From JAPPHA01 sp964291635 (GTDB lineage: Bacteria; Pseudomonadota; Alphaproteobacteria; Rhodobacterales; Rhodobacteraceae), in the NCBI GenBank assembly GCA_964291635.2, contig OZ219893.1:248001-312000 (forward strand): 64,000 nt of DNA. The letters are read 5' to 3'. Positions 44,024 to 52,197 of this stretch are shown one piece after another. Under the pieces are notes generated by a model. That model was not told the DNA's origin. It worked only from the letters and a program-made list of their open reading frames with translations, and did not search any database. Both the position numbers and the translations under genes were made by a program. Position 1 is the first letter of the stretch. Every line of letters starts with the position of its first letter.

Positions 44024-45010
44024 CTAAAGCATGCTCGGAACGATCTGGTCGGGAGGGCGGTGACCGTCGTCAAATGTCTTGATGTTTATGATGACCTTTT
44101 CGCCCATTTCGTGGCGCGCTTCCCTGGTCGCGGAGGCCATGTGCGGCAGCAGCACGACGTTGTTGAGCCCACGCAACCGCGGATTGACCTCTGTTCCATG
44201 CTCAAAGACATCCAGGCCCGCTCCTGCAAGCTCTCCGGATCGCAGCAAACGCGTCAGTGCGTTCTCGTCAATGACCTCGCCGCGCGACGTGTTGACAACG
44301 ATGCTGGTCGGCTTCATCAGGCGCAGGCGTCGCGCATTCATGAGGTGGAACGTTGACGGGGTGTGCGGGCAGTTGATCGACAGCACGTCCATGCGGGCAA
44401 CCATTTGGTCCAGGCTTTCCCAATACGTCGCCCGCAGTTCGGTTTCGGTTTCCCCGCGAAGCTGCTTCCGGTTGTGATAGTGGATCGCCATGTTGAACGC
44501 GCGGGCGCGGCGCGCCACGGCCTGCCCGACCCGGCCCATGCCCAGTATCCCGAGCGCCTTTCCGCCGACCCGGGTCCCCTGGAACGCCTGCGGCGACCAG
44601 CCTTTCCAGTCGCCAGATTGCATATGAAGCGAACCTTCCCTGATACGACGCAAGACACTGAGAATGAGCGCCATCGTCATGTCTGCCGTGTCGTCGGCCA
44701 GCACATCGGGCGTATTGGTGACAATGATCCCCCGCTGTCGCGCGGTATGCACGTCAATGTGATCAAATCCGGATCCATAATTGGCGATCAGCTTCAGATT
44801 GTCGCTCGCCTGGGCAAGGATTCCGGCGTCGATCGTGTCATTCAACGTCGGCACCAGCACGTCGGCCCGCCGCGCGGCGGCGGCCAACTGGTCCCTGGTG
44901 AACAATTGGTCGGAAGAATTGAACTCGACGTCGAACAGTTCGCCGAGCCGGTTTTCGACGGCGTCGGGAAGTTTTCGGGTCAGGACAACCTTGAGCCTTT
45001 GTCGTCGCAT
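44024..45010 (-). CDS. D-isomer-specific 2-hydroxyacid dehydrogenase (glyoxylate/hydroxypyruvate reductase-like)
   Basis: A 328-residue NAD(P)-dependent dehydrogenase. Key features are LIANYGSGFDHIDVHTARQR, TPDVLADDTADMTMALIL, the Rossmann loop ALGILGMGRVGQAVARRA, NTSRGEVIDENALTRLL (catalytic Arg region) and LLPHMASATREARHEMG (catalytic His). It likely reduces glyoxylate or hydroxypyruvate, or oxidises D-glycerate. It lies upstream of the isomerase pair on the same strand but 450 bp away, so co-regulation is not proved. Divergent from an SH3 protein gene. Confidence 0.9.
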   Translation of the reverse strand: MRRQRLKVVLTRKLPDAVENRLGELFDVEFNSSDQLFTRDQLAAAARRADVLVPTLNDTIDAGILAQASDNLKLIANYGSGFDHIDVHTARQRGIIVTNTPDVLADDTADMTMALILSVLRRIREGSLHMQSGDWKGWSPQAFQGTRVGGKALGILGMGRVGQAVARRARAFNMAIHYHNRKQLRGETETELRATYWESLDQMVARMDVLSINCPHTPSTFHLMNARRLRLMKPTSIVVNTSRGEVIDENALTRLLRSGELAGAGLDVFEHGTEVNPRLRGLNNVVLLPHMASATREARHEMGEKVIINIKTFDDGHRPPDQIVPSML

Positions 45011-45117
45011 TCGCTACCACCTGAATCTTCTATTCGCGCGCCCATTCTGACAAGAAACCGGAAATCTCGGCAAGGACCAATTGGGCAAACCCTCATATGT
45101 TTGGGCACCAGGGTCGG

Positions 45118-45621
45118 ATGACGCGAATTCTGCTGGCATGGTTCGTCACGATGGCGTTGGCATTTCCCGGCGCTGCACAGGATGTCGCCCGGGACGTCGG
45201 CAAGGTCACCGGTTTTCCGTTGCCCCGTTTCGTGTCAATGAAGACTTCCATCGGGAACGCGCGGCGAGGACCCGGGTTCGCCTACCGGATCGACTGGGTC
45301 TTCAACCATGCGAACACGCCACTGATGGTTACGGGCGAACACGATCTCTGGCGCCGCGTGAGGGACGTTGATGGAGAAGGAGGCTGGATGCATTTCCGCC
45401 TTCTTTCCGGCGTACGAACCGTCGTTTTCCGCGAAAGCGGTATGCCGATCCACGATCAGCCGGACATCGGGGGGCTCGTTTTCGCCTACGCCGACAAGGG
45501 GGTGATCGCGTTTCTCAAGGAATGTACCCTTGACTGGTGCCGGGTGTCCGGAAAGGGATTTTCAGGATGGGTTCAAAAACCCGGTGTGTTCGGCGTCTTC
45601 GATGACGAGATCATCGATTGA
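45118..45621 (+). CDS. Exported SH3-domain protein
   Basis: About 167 residues. The signal peptide (ILLAWFVTMALAFPGAAQD) is followed by two bacterial SH3-like repeats. The first is PRFVSMKTSIGNARRGPGFA, YRIDWVFNHANTPLMVTGEH, DLWRRVRDVDGEGGWMHFRL. The second ends DWCRVSGKGFSGWVQKPGVF. Such proteins probably bind cell-wall peptides in the periplasm. The ATG at 45118 has AGGG upstream; a start at 45097 only lengthens the leader. Confidence 0.85.
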   Translation: MTRILLAWFVTMALAFPGAAQDVARDVGKVTGFPLPRFVSMKTSIGNARRGPGFAYRIDWVFNHANTPLMVTGEHDLWRRVRDVDGEGGWMHFRLLSGVRTVVFRESGMPIHDQPDIGGLVFAYADKGVIAFLKECTLDWCRVSGKGFSGWVQKPGVFGVFDDEIID

Positions 45622-45705
45622 CGCCGCCCGGGCTCCAGGGCCTCTCCGGAAATCCGGGGAAACCGGGTTCTCGGCTCCCATGCGTGCGCTACGGACATGC
45701 GTGCG

Positions 45706-46680
45706 CTACGGAATGGTGACGACAACTGACCCCATCTTGTCGGCCTGTTCGACAGTTCGATGCGCGTCGGCCGTGTCGGCAAGATCGAACCGGTGTGCAA
45801 CGGAGTGGGTCAATGATCCCGACGCCAGAATCTCGGTCAGTCCGGCGAGTGTCGCGCGCCTCACACCATCGCTCAGCAGGTAAACCAGCACCATCCTCAC
45901 GGTCACGTCCTTGAACATGAGGGGATAGAACGGCAGAACCGGCGTCATCTCGTTAGCCGAACCGTAGGCAGCAATGACGCCGTTCGGTTTGATGACCTGT
46001 TCCGTGACCGTCAAATTGGCGCCGAATTCAAGCTCGACGATCCGGTCGACGCCGCCGGTCAGGTCCATGATTGCGGCCGCGACGTCATCCTGGCGATAAT
46101 TCAGGACATGGTGCGCACCCGCCGCGCGTGCATAGGCCGCCTTCGCAGGATTGCTTACGGTCGTGACAACCGTTGCGCCGTGCAGTGCTGCCAGCTGGAT
46201 CGCATAACGGGCAACAGTGCCGGCCCCACCGGTTACGAGGATGGTCTTTCCCTCGACCGGCCCGTCCGAGAACACGCAGCGATAGGCCGTCATTGCCGGA
46301 ATGCCGAGGCAGGCGCCACCTGCAAAACCCACGCCGTCCGGCAAGTCGACTGCCTGGGACGCGGGCAAGGCCGTGAACTCAGCGCATGTTCCGAACGGTC
46401 GCTGCCACTGCCCGTTCCACAGCCAGACACGCTGACCGATCCTTCCGGGATCGACGCCGGCACCAACATCTTCGATCACGCCGGCTCCATCCGAGTGCGG
46501 AATGATCCGCTCGAAGCCCATCGGGCGGGCGCCGGCCCGAAGCTTCACGTCCGACGGGTTGCATCCGGAAGTGCGCAGGCGAACCAGCACGTCGCCAGGT
46601 CGAACCGCCGGATCGGCGAATTCGCCGAATACGAGAACGTCCTCCGCACTGCCCTGGGTTTCGTACCAGATCGCCTTCAT
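45706..46680 (-). CDS. NADPH:quinone reductase-type alcohol dehydrogenase
   Basis: A 324-residue medium-chain dehydrogenase/reductase of the quinone oxidoreductase branch. GroES-like N-domain: SGCNPSDVKLRAGARPMGFE and IPHSDGAGVIEDVGAGVD. Rossmann loop: ILVTGGAGTVARYAIQLAAL (a variant of AxxGVG). There is no structural-zinc cysteine cluster. It reduces quinones or activated alkenes with NADPH. The ATG at 46680 overlaps the stop of the M3 peptidase gene; the longer frame to 46902 lies inside that gene and is spurious. Confidence 0.88.
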   Translation of the reverse strand: MKAIWYETQGSAEDVLVFGEFADPAVRPGDVLVRLRTSGCNPSDVKLRAGARPMGFERIIPHSDGAGVIEDVGAGVDPGRIGQRVWLWNGQWQRPFGTCAEFTALPASQAVDLPDGVGFAGGACLGIPAMTAYRCVFSDGPVEGKTILVTGGAGTVARYAIQLAALHGATVVTTVSNPAKAAYARAAGAHHVLNYRQDDVAAAIMDLTGGVDRIVELEFGANLTVTEQVIKPNGVIAAYGSANEMTPVLPFYPLMFKDVTVRMVLVYLLSDGVRRATLAGLTEILASGSLTHSVAHRFDLADTADAHRTVEQADKMGSVVVTIP

Positions 46681-48728
46681 CGGTCGTGGTGCCGTGCTTG
46701 TTCCGGGCCAAATCCCCGTTTCCTGAGCAAGGCGTCGACTCCGGGCAACCTGCCGCGAAACGCCGTGTAGAGTTCCGCGGCATCCCGGGATCCGCCGACG
46801 GAAAGTATGTGATCGTGGAGCCTTTGCGCGACGCCCGGATCGAATGGGGACCCCGCTTCCCTGAACGCCTCGAAGGCGTCGGCGTCCATGACTTCCGACC
46901 ACATGTACGAATAATATCCGCTCGCGTACCCGCCTCCCGAGAATACATGTGCAAAATGCGGCGACGCGTGACGCATGGAAATCGCGTCGGGCATGCCGAT
47001 TTCCCTCAGCACTTCGGCTTCGCTCTCCATCGGGTCGGCAGGTGCGCTCCTTTCGTGAAAGGCAAGATCGACAAGGGCCGACGCCGTGTACTCGACGGAT
47101 CGAAATCCCTGATCGAAATTCTGCGCTGCGAGCAATCGTTCGACCAGTTCACCCGGCATCGGCTCATCGGACTCGACGTGGAGGGCAAATCGTTCGATCA
47201 CTTCCGGGACAAAGAACCAGTTCTCGAACAGCTGGCTCGGCAGCTCCACAAAATCGAGCGCGACGTTGGTACCCGAGATGAAGGCGTACGTGACATCCGA
47301 CAACACCGAGTGCAACGCGTGTCCGAACTCGTGAAAAAGCGTCCGGGCGTCATCGACGTTCAACAGGCACGGTTCACCGTCACTGGCCTTGGAAAAGTTG
47401 CAGGCATTGAAGACGATGGGCCGGACGTCACCGTCGAGCCTCGACTGCGGTCGAAACCGCGAACACCAGGCCCCCGACCGTTTCGACGGCCGAGCAAAAT
47501 AGTCCCCCAGGAACACTGCCATGTGCCTGCCATTCCTGCGCACGTCCCAGGCCCTGACATCGGGGTGGTAGAGCGGGACGTCGACCGGCGTGAAGGACAG
47601 TCCGAAAAGCCGATTTGCGCAGTCAAAGCACGCCTCGATCATGCGCTCGAGCTCGAGAAAGGGTTTCACATCCGCTTCGTCGAAATCATGGTCCTGCCTG
47701 CGCAATCGCTCCGAGTAGAAATGCCAGTCCCATGCCCGCAATTTTCCACCTACCCCGTCGCCGTGCATCAGGGCTTCAAGCCTCTTTGCGTCGTTCAGGG
47801 CTGCCGCCCTGGCCGGTGCCCAGACCGCCATCAGCAATTCGCGAACCGCCGGCGGCGACTTCGCCATTTCCGGCTCCAGCCGGTATTCCGCGTAGCTGTC
47901 GTATCCAAGCAGCCGTGCCCGTTCCGCGCGAAGGGCGAGCACTTCCCTGATGATTTCGCGATTGTCCGTATTGCCGCCGTTTCGGCCGCGCGCGATCCAT
48001 GCCCCATACGCTTGCTTCCTCAGGTCCCTTCGCGGACAATTCTGGAGGAACGGCACGATCTGGGAGCGCGACAGCGTCATGATGAATCCGTCGCGGTCGC
48101 GCTCGCGAGCCGCCTGTTCCGCCGCCGACCTGACGAAATCGGGACAACCATCCAGGTCCGGCCCTGACAACTCCATGATCCAGTCGCGCTCGTCTGCAAG
48201 CAGGTTCTGCGAAAAGGCCGTACCGAGTTCCGCCAGCCGTTCCATGATGGCCGCCAGTCGCTCGCGTCCCCCGGCATCCAATGCGGCACCGGCACGGACG
48301 AACATCTTGTAATAGAGGTCCAGCACGCGGCGCTGTTCGTCCGTCAGATCGAGGGCGTCACCTCTTTCCCTCAGTTCCTCTACGCGGGCAAACAACCGGG
48401 GATTCATCAGAACCTCCGACTCGAACGCGGTGAGTCGGGGTGACAACTCGCGTTCCAGTGCTTCAATCCCGTCGGTACTGTCCACGCCCGAAAGATTCCA
48501 GAAAACACCGCCGACCCGGTCAAGTAGCCGGTCAGCGCGTTCCATGGCCTCGATCGTGTTGGCGAAATCGGGCGGTTCCGGGTTTTCGGCAATCGCCCGG
48601 ATATCCGCTCGCGTTTTCTCGATTGCGAATTCGTAGGCCGGAGCGAAATCATCTTCGGTGATCTCGTCAAAAGGCGGCAGTTCAAACGGACGATCCCAGG
48701 TTTCCCTGAGCAATGGGTTTTCAGGCAT
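46677..48728 (-). CDS. M3-family metallopeptidase (oligopeptidase A / Dcp-like)
   Basis: A 683-residue thimet-type peptidase. The zinc site is DARTLFHEFGHALHSVLSDV (HExxH) with the downstream Glu in TNVALDFVELPSQLFENWFF. The N-terminus PENPLLRETWDRPFELPPFD and the C-terminal HVFSGGGYASGYYSYMWSEV are also typical. It degrades short peptides in the cytoplasm, since no signal peptide is present. The ATG at 48728 has GGGA upstream. It is translationally coupled to the quinone reductase gene. Confidence 0.93.
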   Translation of the reverse strand: MPENPLLRETWDRPFELPPFDEITEDDFAPAYEFAIEKTRADIRAIAENPEPPDFANTIEAMERADRLLDRVGGVFWNLSGVDSTDGIEALERELSPRLTAFESEVLMNPRLFARVEELRERGDALDLTDEQRRVLDLYYKMFVRAGAALDAGGRERLAAIMERLAELGTAFSQNLLADERDWIMELSGPDLDGCPDFVRSAAEQAARERDRDGFIMTLSRSQIVPFLQNCPRRDLRKQAYGAWIARGRNGGNTDNREIIREVLALRAERARLLGYDSYAEYRLEPEMAKSPPAVRELLMAVWAPARAAALNDAKRLEALMHGDGVGGKLRAWDWHFYSERLRRQDHDFDEADVKPFLELERMIEACFDCANRLFGLSFTPVDVPLYHPDVRAWDVRRNGRHMAVFLGDYFARPSKRSGAWCSRFRPQSRLDGDVRPIVFNACNFSKASDGEPCLLNVDDARTLFHEFGHALHSVLSDVTYAFISGTNVALDFVELPSQLFENWFFVPEVIERFALHVESDEPMPGELVERLLAAQNFDQGFRSVEYTASALVDLAFHERSAPADPMESEAEVLREIGMPDAISMRHASPHFAHVFSGGGYASGYYSYMWSEVMDADAFEAFREAGSPFDPGVAQRLHDHILSVGGSRDAAELYTAFRGRLPGVDALLRKRGFGPEQARHHDR

Positions 48729-48857
48729 GGCAATTCCCAATCGAAATGTCGGCAGTTTCCCGAATCGTGTCGTGCCACGACCCGTCAGGCCAAGGCATAC
48801 AAGTACAGGCCTCGAAGTGATGCAACCCCACTGTCGCCGCTCTTGCCGACGACGCGT

Positions 48858-48886
48858 CGCTTGACGGCGCCACGCTTGACGGCGCC
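48858..48886. repeat. Tandem 15-bp direct repeat upstream of the MetE-like gene
   Basis: The 14-mer CGCTTGACGGCGCC occurs twice with one base between (48858-48871, 48873-48886), giving a 15-bp period. It lies 55 bp upstream of the MetE-like ATG in the region shared with the divergent peptidase gene. It may be a regulator site or a slippage duplication. Confidence 0.6.
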
Positions 48887-48940
48887 CGAAATTGATGCAT
48901 TAACTTGCCCATTGTCGCACCGTTACGAGACCGGGCAGGC

Positions 48941-49984
48941 ATGGCATTGCAAACGACATGCATCGGAGCCTTTCCGAAACCGGACTGGCTTCCGATCAGG
49001 GATTGGTTCGAAATCGATCTTGGTGAAGATCGCTATGCCGAAGACGTCATCGGCGCATGGACGGCAGATCCTGAACATGATCCCGTATTTCGGCGCGCAA
49101 CGGAGGCAGCAGTACGGCATCAACTCGAATGCGGGATCGATGTCCCGACCGATGGAGAACAACGGCGCGAAAATTACGTGCACTACCAGTGCCGGTTCTT
49201 TTCCGGGTTCGACTTCACCAATCTCGAACGCCGGGTCTTTCGGAATGGTGCGTATGACTGCGTCCTGCCCGCCATCAGGGGTGACATCGATCCGGGCGGG
49301 CATCCGGTCCTCGTCCGCGACTTCAAGGAAGCCCAGGCCGTGAGCCGTGCGCCGGTCAAGATGACGCTGCCGGGGCCTCTCACGATCATCGACAGCACGG
49401 CCAATTGCCATTACCGCGACACGTCACGACTCGCCGAAGACCTTGCAGACGCGCTCAACGAGGAAATTCTTGCGCTCGCTGCCAACGGGTGCAGTTACAT
49501 ACAGGTTGATGAACCGGTCTTTGCCAGGCATCCCCGGGCCGCCCTCGATTACGGGATCGAATCGCTCCTGCGGTGCCTGCGCGGGTTGCCGCCCGAAGTC
49601 ACCCGGGTCGTTCACATGTGCTGCGGATATCCGGACCGGATTGACAATCCCGACTATCCGAAGGCGGACCACGGGGTCTATGGCGAACTCATAGACGCGC
49701 TTGACGGACATGTTGAACAGATTTCCATCGAAGATGCCCATTGCAACAACCCGCTCGACCTTTTCGATCGGTTTCGCGCATCGACAGCGATCGTCGGCGT
49801 TGTTCAAATCGCCTCGAGCCGGATTGAATCGGTTTTCGAAATCAGGCGGCGACTCGAGCAGGTCCTGACACGCCTCCCGCCCGAACGGGTTGTCGCCGCT
49901 CCCGACTGCGGGCTCGGGTTTCTCGGGCACGAGCTTGCACTGACCAAACTGCGCAACATGGTCAAGGCTGCCCGCAGCCTGTGA
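48941..49984 (+). CDS. Cobalamin-independent methionine synthase-like methyltransferase (MetE C-domain type)
   Basis: A 347-residue protein equal to the catalytic C-terminal barrel of MetE without the N-terminal half. Zinc ligands can be followed: His and Cys in RVVHMCCGYPD, Glu in QISIEDAHCN, and Cys in AAPDCGLGFLG. Substrate features are TTCIGAFPKPDWLPIRDWFE and YIQVDEPVFARHP. It transfers a methyl group to homocysteine or a related thiol; the methyl donor of the short forms is not settled. The dimethylglycine dehydrogenase gene that would otherwise adjoin it is separated by an insertion sequence. Confidence 0.85.
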   Translation: MALQTTCIGAFPKPDWLPIRDWFEIDLGEDRYAEDVIGAWTADPEHDPVFRRATEAAVRHQLECGIDVPTDGEQRRENYVHYQCRFFSGFDFTNLERRVFRNGAYDCVLPAIRGDIDPGGHPVLVRDFKEAQAVSRAPVKMTLPGPLTIIDSTANCHYRDTSRLAEDLADALNEEILALAANGCSYIQVDEPVFARHPRAALDYGIESLLRCLRGLPPEVTRVVHMCCGYPDRIDNPDYPKADHGVYGELIDALDGHVEQISIEDAHCNNPLDLFDRFRASTAIVGVVQIASSRIESVFEIRRRLEQVLTRLPPERVVAAPDCGLGFLGHELALTKLRNMVKAARSL

Positions 49985-50024
49985 CCGAATTCCGCATAAT
50001 CGGCAGGACGCCGCAGGCACGTGA

Positions 50025-50028
50025 CTAG
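50025..50028. repeat. Target-site duplication, left copy (CTAG)
   Basis: CTAG directly before the left end of the insertion sequence, matched by CTAG directly after its right end. Confidence 0.75.
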
Positions 50029-50061
50029 CCTGAAATCCCTGCCGTAGCAGTTGATGTGAGT
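50029..50061 (+). repeat. Left terminal inverted repeat of the insertion sequence
   Basis: Begins CCTGAA; over 33 bp it matches the reverse complement of the right end at 29 positions, including an unbroken 20-bp block ending GATGTGAGT. Confidence 0.9.
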
Positions 50062-50388
50062 TGGCCCGTGTGTTGGCCCGGCTCCGGATTTTCGCCCCGG
50101 ATGTGATTTCACCATGAGGTGGTCCTCTGGTCCGGGGTTTTCTCTTCCGAGGTATTGTTTTCTGTTTTCCTGCCCCGATCCTGGGGAGGTGCGTTGCGCG
50201 TCGTGACGACCGCCGGCCGTGTTGGCGTCGACGCGCGGAGACTTTCCGGGAAGCAGTCATCACTATTATACAGGTCGTTTGGCACTCATTGCCAAACCCG
50301 CCCGACAAGTACGGCAGCACGTGACGCCGATGCCGGCCCTGCAAGGACCCGGTCGAAAAAGAGGTCAAATACACGGACTTGACTGCCG

Positions 50389-50640
50389 GTGTTCCAAATC
50401 CTCGCCCCGAAGCCCGGAAGCGCGGAGCCGGAGACACGGCGCCGGAACGACCGGGTGATCGCGTTGCGCAAGGAGCACAATCCCTCGGTTGCCGACATCA
50501 CCCGGCAGATGGCGGCGGAAGGGATGTCCGTCGGAGCAACGACCGTGCAGCGCATCCTGCGCCAGGCCGGGTTTGCCAAGCTGCCGCGCCGTCCCCGTGG
50601 CGAGCGCATGGCCGCACCGAAGCGCACAGGCCGCGCCGAT
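50389..50640 (+). CDS. Transposase N-terminal helix-turn-helix part (first frame)
   Basis: From the GTG at 50389 this frame encodes RRNDRVIALRKEHNPSVADI, then TRQMAAEGMSVGATTVQRIL and RQAGFAKLPRRPRGERMAAP. This is a clear helix-turn-helix DNA-binding domain of about 80 residues. Past roughly 50,625 the frame becomes meaningless (Arg/Ala-rich) while the neighbouring +1 frame becomes the catalytic domain. So it is either a programmed frameshift product or the first part of a broken transposase gene. Confidence 0.65.
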
Positions 50641-51946
50641 GGCCGACGCCTCGAGGCTCGATCTGTCACCGGGGCGGCTGCGCACCGAGTTCGGCGGGCT
50701 GTTCCTGTTCCTGCCGGACCTCGTCCGCCTCGATCTCGACGGGATCGTCGGCGCGAGCGGCATGCCGGGAAGCACGATGATCCCCGCCGGCCATGCGTTT
50801 CGCGCGTTGCTCGCTCTCAAGCTCTGGGGCATCGGCAGGCCGCCCCACATCATGGCCGACATTCTCGACCCCGGCATCGCACTGTTCGCCGGCCTCAACG
50901 TCATGCCCAAGCGTGCCAGCCTGAGCGAGTATTCCTGCCGTGTCGATCCGCGGCTCTGTGCCGGCCTCATGGAGCGCTGGCACCGGGCCACGAGAGGTCT
51001 CGACATCGATCTCGGCGGCGACGGCTCCTTCGACCTCGACTTCCACGCCATCCCCTATCATGGCGATGCCGCGCTGATCGAACGGCACTATGTCTCGAAG
51101 AGAAGCCGCACCCAGAAGGGCATTCTGGCCTTTCTCGCACGCGATGCCGATGCACGGCTGTTCTGTTACGCCAATGCCCGGGTGCGCAAGGACGAGCAGA
51201 ACGACGAGATCCTGCGCTTCGTGGAGTTCTGGGAGCAGAGGACCGGCGGGCTGCCACGTGAGCTGATCTTCGACTCCCGGCTCACCACCCACGCCAATCT
51301 GGCCGAACTCGAGCGCATGGGGATCGACTTCGTCACCCTGCGCAAGCGGACCAAGTCACTGCTGGGCGCCATCGCCGCGGCCCCCGATGCAGACTGGAAG
51401 CGGGTGCGCCTGACCAATGTCGGGCGCATCTACCGCACGCCCCGGGTTCTCGAGAGCACCGTGCGCCTTGCCCGCTACCCGGGCGGCATCCGCCAGATCG
51501 CCGTGCGTGACCTCGGGCATGAAATCCCCACCCTGCTCCTGACCAACCAGATGAAGACCTCGGCCGGACAGCTCATCGACCGCTACGCACGCCGCATGGT
51601 CATCGAGAACGCCATCGCCGACGCCATCGACTTCTTCCACATGGACGCGCTGTCGGCGGCGGTGCCGATGAAGGTCGATCTCGACCTCCAGCTCACACTG
51701 ATGGCCAACACGCTCTACCGTCTGCTCGCCGTCCGTCTCGGCAACGGGCGGCAGGTCTCACGGGCGCGCACCCTGTTCAGGGACTTCATCAAGGCGGCGG
51801 CCGAGATCCGCATCGAGGACAACCAAGTCATCGTGCGCATCGGACGCCTGGCCAACAATCCATTCCTGCTCAATGCCGGCTACGGCGACATGGAAACCAC
51901 GGTCCCCCGGCTGCAGAACCGCACCTTGAAAATCGAGTTCGTCTGA
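50639..51946 (+). CDS. DDE transposase catalytic part (second frame)
   Basis: 435 residues from the ATG at 50639; the open frame extends back to 50489 without meaning. Candidate catalytic acids are Asp in DGSFDLDFHAIPYHGD, Asp in ELIFDSRLTTHANL, and Glu in YARRMVIENAIADAIDFFHM (the Y..R...E signature of PF01609-type DDE enzymes). It cuts and joins the element ends. It would lack a DNA-binding domain unless joined to the helix-turn-helix frame upstream by a +1 shift near 50,620. Confidence 0.85.
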   Translation: MADASRLDLSPGRLRTEFGGLFLFLPDLVRLDLDGIVGASGMPGSTMIPAGHAFRALLALKLWGIGRPPHIMADILDPGIALFAGLNVMPKRASLSEYSCRVDPRLCAGLMERWHRATRGLDIDLGGDGSFDLDFHAIPYHGDAALIERHYVSKRSRTQKGILAFLARDADARLFCYANARVRKDEQNDEILRFVEFWEQRTGGLPRELIFDSRLTTHANLAELERMGIDFVTLRKRTKSLLGAIAAAPDADWKRVRLTNVGRIYRTPRVLESTVRLARYPGGIRQIAVRDLGHEIPTLLLTNQMKTSAGQLIDRYARRMVIENAIADAIDFFHMDALSAAVPMKVDLDLQLTLMANTLYRLLAVRLGNGRQVSRARTLFRDFIKAAAEIRIEDNQVIVRIGRLANNPFLLNAGYGDMETTVPRLQNRTLKIEFV

Positions 51947-52008
51947 CCCCCGGACTCCCGTCACGCGGTGCACAGTCACCGTCAAATCCGCAGAAATCCG
52001 TCGAACTC

Positions 52009-52041
52009 ACTCACATCAACTGCTACGGTCGGGTATTCAGG
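52009..52041 (-). repeat. Right terminal inverted repeat of the insertion sequence
   Basis: Reverse complement begins CCTGAA and matches the left repeat at 29 of 33 positions; mismatches are two adjacent pairs near the tip. Confidence 0.9.
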
Positions 52042-52045
52042 CTAG
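52042..52045. repeat. Target-site duplication, right copy (CTAG)
   Basis: CTAG directly after the right end, identical to the left copy. Confidence 0.75.
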
Positions 52046-52197
52046 GGAACACTTGCCGGGACGTCCCGAACCGGCGACGGATTCGGGCACGTCCGGCCGG
52101 CAATGGAAACCACTTCAGGGAGTGCGCCCTTTCCCTTTGTTCACAGTTTTGTCACAACTTCCAGGCAAGACGGACTTCTTCAATTCCGGAAAGAACC

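Larger units (their letters stand above)
50029..52041 (+). mobile_element. Complete insertion sequence, 2,013 bp
   Basis: Bounded by 33-bp imperfect inverted repeats starting CCTGAA and flanked by a 4-bp CTAG duplication. It encodes one DDE transposase split over two reading frames. CC ends and a 4-bp duplication recall the IS1380 family, but the transposase was not matched to a named family; the IS4/IS1634 supergroup is an alternative. The element separates the MetE-like gene from the dimethylglycine dehydrogenase gene. About 330 bp between the left repeat and the transposase hold no other gene. Confidence 0.92.

Noticed and set aside
46686..48167. 493-codon open frame on the plus strand
   Set aside because: Lies opposite the M3 peptidase gene, whose zinc motif and full-length similarity are clear; the plus-strand frame is its mirror image.
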